This document shows positions 59,632 through 64,000 of a stretch of 64,000 bases of DNA, in pieces. Made by a program: the position numbers and the translations under genes. The DNA is taken from the NCBI RefSeq assembly GCF_026343125.1, contig NZ_JAPEMB010000001.1, positions 4,655,501-4,719,500 on the forward strand. The letters are read 5' to 3'. Source of the DNA: Streptomyces sp. NBC_00094 (GTDB lineage Bacteria > Actinomycetota > Actinomycetes > Streptomycetales > Streptomycetaceae). Each line of letters starts with the position of its first letter. The first letter of the stretch is position 1. Under the pieces are notes generated by a model. It was not told where the DNA came from, searched no databases, and saw only the letters and a program-made list of their open reading frames with translations.

Positions 59632-61905
59632 TCACATGACGTGGTTGATACCGAAGCCGCCGTCGTTGATGAGGACGTCGGTGGGCACCCGTCCCTGCAA
59701 GGGCCTGCGCCAGTCGCCGGTCCCCCGGTAGATGTACGAGGTGTTGTTGGGGCCGTAGGCGTAGAGGTCGGCGCGGCCGTCCTTGGTGGCGTCGCCGATG
59801 CCGACGATCTGGCTGTACTCGTTCCAGCCGGCGCCGATCCTGACGCGGGTGGCGAAGGTGCCGTTGCCCTTGCTGAGGTAGAGCCAGAGGACGCCGGCCT
59901 TGTCGCGGGCGACGAGGTCTCCGGCGGTTGCTCCGGCGAGGTCTCCGACGGCGCTGATCTGGTTGTAGATGTTCCAGCCGGCGCCGACCTTGGTGCGGTT
60001 GGCGAGGGGTGCGGTGGCTTTGCCGGTTCCCTTGTAGAGCCACATGACGCCGGCGGTGTCGGTGGCGAGGATGTCGGCGCGGCCGTCGCCGGTGACGTCG
60101 CTGCCGGCGGCGAGCTGGGTGTAGATGTTCCAGCCGGCGCCGATGCGGACCCGGCTCGCGAGGAGCCTCGACCACTCGGTTCCGGTGCCCTGGTGGAGCC
60201 AGAGGACACCGGCGGCGTCGCGGCTGACGACGTCGGGCGCGTTCGTCCCGGCCACGTCACCCGCGGACTCGATCAGGTTGTAGTTCATCCAGCCCGAGCC
60301 GATGTACTCGGGGGCCATCGCCGGCACGACCTTGCCTGCCACGGCGTCGTACGTGGTGTCGACGCGGCGCAGGCCCCCCAGGCGGTCGCGGAGGAGCAGG
60401 TCCGGGGAGCCGTTGTCGTTGAAGTCGTGGATCTTGGGCTTGCGGACGACCTTGAACTCGCCGCTCGCGCGCACGTCCTCGCCGGTGCCGTTGTCCGGGG
60501 TGGCGGTCAGGTCCCACGTGTAGTCGCCGTTGAACGGGTCCTTGCCTTCCCAGAGGAAGGAGAGCGCGCCGTAGTACCCGCCCTTGCCCGTGTGGACGGA
60601 CGACCGTCCGCTCTGCTTGTGGACCAGCCTCAGGGTGTACGAGAAGTCGCTGCGCGTCAGCACCCAGTCCAGGCGGAGCCGCCTGTACCCGGCGTCGAGG
60701 TCGATGACGGGACCGAAGTCCGTCGAGAGGAGCCACAGGTGGCTCGACTTACCCGTGGAGAAGACCAGCTCGGCGGTCGGGGCGCCGTCCGCCCCGAGCG
60801 CGATCCGGTAGACGCCCTCGCCCCTCGCGGCCGACACGCCCTGGACGAGGAGGGTGCCGTCCGGACCGTGCGTGCCGTACGACGCGTGGTCGAGCAGCTT
60901 GACGGTCCGGTCGTCGGTGAGAGAGCGGGCCGTGAACGGCACCAGCGGGTCGCCGGGCGTTCCTTCGCCGGGGCGGGTCGCCTTGCCGTAGGCGACCCAG
61001 TCCCCGAGCAGGCCGAGCACCGCGGAGCCTTCGGGCCGGCCGACGGTGATCGAGGTGTCCGTGCCGGTGGCCCGGTCGGTCACGACGAGGTTCGCGTCCT
61101 GCCACAGGGCGAGCTTCGTCGGGGAGGACGTCCCGCGCCGGGGGGCGTCCTCGTAGGCCACGGGCGGGTACGCGCGGGTCACCGCGCCCGCGACCGGGTC
61201 GATCACGACCAAGGCGCGCTTCGCGGAAGCGGCGTCATCCGGCGGGCTGTACGTGACGAGCACCGCGCTGGGCCCACCCGTCGCCGTGAGCGCCTTGCCG
61301 AACGTGGCCGGGACGCCGGTGATCGTGCGCTCGGTGACGGTGGTGCCGCTCTTGGAGAGGAGGTGGAGTTCCTTGGGACCGTCATAGGGCCCCACCTCGG
61401 CGAGCACGGTGGAGCCGATCGTGGCCACGTAGCGGTAGTCGGAGCCCCGTGTGCCGAGGTCGATGACGACCGGTGCCGTACCGGCGGGCGCGGACATGTC
61501 GAGGAGCTCGATCACCCGGCCGCTCGGGTCGACTCTCGGCATGATGTCGGAGAAGGCGAGATTGGTCGGCATGGGGTCTTCGTAGGCGCGCTTCTGAATA
61601 AACGTCACGGTGCCGTCCGGCCGGTACCAGTGATAGTCGGTCATGAATCCGTCGTAGTCGCCGCGCGTGGTGGAGCCGAGGAATCCGCTCGGGCCCGAGC
61701 TGACGAGCTCGACGTCCGCGGGGTACTTGTACCCCGCTCGTACGTCCATGGCCGAGGCCGCCGAGGCCGCCGAGGTCGCGGAGGCCGTGCCGGCCGTGGT
61801 CGCGGTGGCCGTCGGGGCGGCGGTGACGGCAGTACCGGCGGTGAGCGCGAGGACGGCCGTGACGGCGACGGCGAGCCGGCGCCGGGGAGCGGGAGAGGGA
61901 GTCAA
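59632..61905 (-). CDS. secreted FG-GAP/VCBS-like repeat protein, copy 6
   Basis: 757 residues, TTG start at 61905 with GAGGAAA about 9 nt upstream. Signal LTPSPAPRRRLAVAVTAVLAL. N-terminal half with YHWYRPDGTVTFIQKRAYED and VIDLGTRGSDYRYVATIGSTV. Modules: DLLLRDRLGGLRRVD, PDVVSRDAAGVLWLHQGTGTE, ADILATDTAGVMWLYKGTGKA, GDLVARDKAGVLWLYLSKGNG, ADLYAYGPNNTSYIYRGTGDW; ends GINHVM. The fourth module (LSKGNGTFATRVRIGAGWNEY) differs from copies 5 and 7. 38 nt after copy 7, with no terminator between. Confidence 0.87.
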   Translation of the reverse strand: MTPSPAPRRRLAVAVTAVLALTAGTAVTAAPTATATTAGTASATSAASAASAMDVRAGYKYPADVELVSSGPSGFLGSTTRGDYDGFMTDYHWYRPDGTVTFIQKRAYEDPMPTNLAFSDIMPRVDPSGRVIELLDMSAPAGTAPVVIDLGTRGSDYRYVATIGSTVLAEVGPYDGPKELHLLSKSGTTVTERTITGVPATFGKALTATGGPSAVLVTYSPPDDAASAKRALVVIDPVAGAVTRAYPPVAYEDAPRRGTSSPTKLALWQDANLVVTDRATGTDTSITVGRPEGSAVLGLLGDWVAYGKATRPGEGTPGDPLVPFTARSLTDDRTVKLLDHASYGTHGPDGTLLVQGVSAARGEGVYRIALGADGAPTAELVFSTGKSSHLWLLSTDFGPVIDLDAGYRRLRLDWVLTRSDFSYTLRLVHKQSGRSSVHTGKGGYYGALSFLWEGKDPFNGDYTWDLTATPDNGTGEDVRASGEFKVVRKPKIHDFNDNGSPDLLLRDRLGGLRRVDTTYDAVAGKVVPAMAPEYIGSGWMNYNLIESAGDVAGTNAPDVVSRDAAGVLWLHQGTGTEWSRLLASRVRIGAGWNIYTQLAAGSDVTGDGRADILATDTAGVMWLYKGTGKATAPLANRTKVGAGWNIYNQISAVGDLAGATAGDLVARDKAGVLWLYLSKGNGTFATRVRIGAGWNEYSQIVGIGDATKDGRADLYAYGPNNTSYIYRGTGDWRRPLQGRVPTDVLINDGGFGINHVM

Positions 61906-61943
61906 GAGATCGTTTCCTCTTGGGTCGGAGTCGTCGGGAGCTG

Positions 61944-64000
61944 TCACGTGACGTGGTTGATGCCGTAGTCGCCGTTGTCGACGAGGACGTCGGTGGGGAC
62001 CCGGGTCTGGAAGGGGGTGCGCCAGCTTCCGGTGCCGGGGTAGATGTACGAGGTGTTGTTGGGGCCGTAGGCGTAGAGGTCGGCGCGGCCGTCCATGGTG
62101 GCGTCGCCGATGCCGACGATCTGGCTGTACTGGTTCCAGCCGCCGCCGACGCGGATGCGGCTGGCGAAGGTGCCGTTGCCGTTGCCGAGGTAGAGCCAGA
62201 GGACGCCGGCCTTGTCGCGGGCGACGAAGTCTCCTGCGGCTGCTCCGGCGACGTTGCCGACGGCGCTGATCTGGTTGTAGATGTTCCAGCCGGCGCCGAC
62301 CTTGGTGCGGTTGGCGAGGGGCGCGGTGGCGTTCCCTGTTCCCTTGTAGAGCCACATGACGCCGGCGGTGTCGGTGGCGAGGACGTCGGCGCGCCCGTCG
62401 CCGGTGACGTCGCTGCCGGCGGCGAGCTGGGTGTAGATGTTCCAGCCGGCGCCGATCCGGACCCGGCTCGCGAGGAGCACCGACGACTCGCTGCCGGTGC
62501 CCTGGTGGAGCCAGAGGACACCGGCGGCATCGCGTCCGACGACGTCGGGCGCGGTCGTCCCGGCGATGTCACCGACGGACTCGATCAGCTTGTAGCCGTT
62601 CCAGCCCTCGCCGACCCACTGGGGGTCCTCCACCGGGACGACCTTGCCCTTCCAGGCGTCGTACATGGTGTCGATGCGCTTGAGGATCCCCCGGTGGTCG
62701 CGGAAGAGCAGGTCCGGGGAGCCGTTGTTGTCGAAGTCGTGGATCTTGGGCTTGCGGGCGACCTTGAAGTCACCGGTGGCGTGCAGGTCCTCGCCGATGC
62801 CGTTGTGCGGCTTGGCGGTCAGCTTCCAGGTGTAGTCGCCGTTGAACGCGGCCTTGCCCGGATCGGTCTCGCCCTGAGCGAAGTTGCCGCGCCAGAGGAA
62901 CCTGAAGTTTCCGGCCCCCTGGTTCGACAGGGAGTGGACGTAGCGCCGCCTGCTCTCCTTGTGGATCAGCTCCACGGTGTACGAGAAGTTGTCGTGCGAC
63001 AGGTCCCAGCTCAGGTAGGCCCGGTTGTTCTGGAGGTCGAGGTCGACGACGGGACCGACGTTCGTCGAGTCGAGGGTCAGCGCGGTCGACTCGCCGGTGG
63101 TGGCGACGAGTTCGGCGGTCGGCTCGCCGTCTGCACCGAGTGCGATGCGGTAGACGCCCTCGCCCTTCTCGGCCGTTCCGCCGCGCACGAGGAGAGTGCC
63201 GTCGGGTGCGTGCACGAGGCTCGACGCGCGGTCGAGCAGCGTGACCGTCCGGCCGTCGGTGAGCGAACGGAGCGTGAGCGGCAGCAGCGGGTCGCCGGCC
63301 GTTCCCCCGCCGGTGTCGGTGGACCGGCTGTAGGCGACCCGGTCCCCGAGCAGACCCAGGACCTTGGAGACGGAGAATCCGACGGTGACCGGCGTGGTCG
63401 CGCCGGTGGCCCGGTCGGTCACGAAGAGCTTGTCGCCCACCCACCGGACGACCTCGGTGGGGGAGACGTCGGCGGGCCGGGACTCCGGCCCGCTCTCGGC
63501 CGGGGGTGCGTACGTCTCGGTCACCGCGGCCGAGGCCAGGTCGATCACGGCCAGGCCGGCCCTGGATGCGTCGACGCCCTTCGTCTTGTACGAGATGAAG
63601 GCCGTGCCGGGCGTTCCCTTCGCCCAGGCCACCGATTCGATGTCGGCCGGGAGACCGGTGATCTTGCGGTCGGAGAGGCCGGTGCCGCTCTTCGAGACGA
63701 GGTGGAGCTCCATGGGGCCGCTCGCGGGCGTCACCACCGCGAGGACGGTGGAGCCGTACAAGGCCCGGGCGTAGTGCGTGGAGCCCAGCGTGCGGAGGTC
63801 GATGACGACCGGGTCCGCACCGGCGGACGCGGGCGTGGACATGTCGCGGAGCCGGACCACCCGGCTGCCCGTGTCGGCCGTCGCCACGATGTCGGAGACG
63901 AGGGCGTTGGGCAGCGTGGAGGAACCGTAGGAGAAGGCCTCGGTGATCAGGGCCGAGGTGCCGTCCGGCCGGAACCAGCGGTACTCGAAGCCCGAGTTGT
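61944..64000 (-). CDS. secreted FG-GAP/VCBS-like repeat protein, copy 7 (5' end beyond window)
   Basis: The last 684 codons are visible; signal peptide and start lie beyond base 64000. The first visible residues NSGFEYRWFRPDGTSALITEAFS match the region after the signal in copy 5, so about 75 residues are missing. Modules: HDFDNNGSPDLLFRD, PDVVGRDAAGVLWLHQGTGSE, ADVLATDTAGVMWLYKGTGNA, GDFVARDKAGVLWLYLGNGNG, ADLYAYGPNNTSYIYPGTGSW; ends GINHVT. It is the first gene seen of the copy 7-6-5-4 transcript; the series may continue outside the window. Confidence 0.85.
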   Translation of the reverse strand, partial: NSGFEYRWFRPDGTSALITEAFSYGSSTLPNALVSDIVATADTGSRVVRLRDMSTPASAGADPVVIDLRTLGSTHYARALYGSTVLAVVTPASGPMELHLVSKSGTGLSDRKITGLPADIESVAWAKGTPGTAFISYKTKGVDASRAGLAVIDLASAAVTETYAPPAESGPESRPADVSPTEVVRWVGDKLFVTDRATGATTPVTVGFSVSKVLGLLGDRVAYSRSTDTGGGTAGDPLLPLTLRSLTDGRTVTLLDRASSLVHAPDGTLLVRGGTAEKGEGVYRIALGADGEPTAELVATTGESTALTLDSTNVGPVVDLDLQNNRAYLSWDLSHDNFSYTVELIHKESRRRYVHSLSNQGAGNFRFLWRGNFAQGETDPGKAAFNGDYTWKLTAKPHNGIGEDLHATGDFKVARKPKIHDFDNNGSPDLLFRDHRGILKRIDTMYDAWKGKVVPVEDPQWVGEGWNGYKLIESVGDIAGTTAPDVVGRDAAGVLWLHQGTGSESSVLLASRVRIGAGWNIYTQLAAGSDVTGDGRADVLATDTAGVMWLYKGTGNATAPLANRTKVGAGWNIYNQISAVGNVAGAAAGDFVARDKAGVLWLYLGNGNGTFASRIRVGGGWNQYSQIVGIGDATMDGRADLYAYGPNNTSYIYPGTGSWRTPFQTRVPTDVLVDNGDYGINHVT

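Noticed and set aside
46444..64000. Repeated DNA blocks that could be a CRISPR or transposon array
   Set aside because: Repeats are coding modules in frame, without short uniform spacers, transposase genes or terminal inverted repeats.

Overview
The window is chromosomal DNA from a Streptomyces (or very close actinomycete). The evidence is very high GC with strong third-position GC bias, GTG and TTG starts, probable leaderless transcripts, XRE-DUF5753/DUF397/ATPase regulatory clusters, Pkn-type Ser/Thr kinases and large secreted repeat proteins. No rRNA, tRNA, CRISPR array, insertion sequence or phage structural gene was seen. Most long overlapping reading frames are GC-driven shadows; about 45 genes are supported.

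Layout. 1-8.7 kb: end of a secreted protein gene, a two-gene ABC exporter, a primase/polymerase-like gene, an NsdA-like regulator, a repeat-rich membrane protein and a lipoprotein of the branched-chain amino acid binding type. 8.8-12.8 kb: a small conserved actinobacterial gene, purU, then an ECF sigma factor translationally coupled to a zinc-finger anti-sigma factor, with a STAS antagonist gene divergent. 12.7-21.8 kb: CoA-ester metabolism genes (acyl-CoA ligase, amidohydrolase, two acyl-CoA dehydrogenases, cyclase, SDR, zinc alcohol dehydrogenase), with an RsbW-like ATPase between them. 21.8-28.5 kb: a membrane protein, three MFS transporters, a GlxA-type AraC regulator and a HigBA-type toxin-antitoxin pair. 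28.5-38.4 kb: more of the same kind of metabolism (flavin reductase, enoyl-CoA hydratase, ADP-forming acyl-CoA synthetase, FAD monooxygenase, DoxX and DUF35 zinc-ribbon proteins), around a 1194-residue secreted protein. 38.4-46.4 kb: two Ser/Thr kinases with unusual extracytoplasmic domains, a DUF4097-hydrolase operon, a GNAT acetyltransferase and a HAD phosphatase. 46.4-64 kb: at least seven paralogous secreted proteins of about 735-760 residues, all on the minus strand, the last cut by the window edge. A WhiJ-like regulatory cluster sits inside this series.

Two observations stand out. First, a palindrome CTGAC-N5-GTCAG (often CTGACG-N3-CGTCAG) lies in front of five separate transcription units for CoA-ester, redox and small-molecule metabolism between 14.3 and 37.5 kb. 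They look like one scattered regulon controlled by a repressor encoded elsewhere. Second, the tandem secreted paralogues share a variable N-terminal half, an Ig-like linker and a conserved five-module FG-GAP/VCBS-like C-terminal half; five consecutive complete members all appear to start with TTG. Non-adjacent members resemble each other more than they resemble the gene between them, which suggests sequence exchange.

All functional names come from reading motifs and overall family resemblance by eye; no database search was run.
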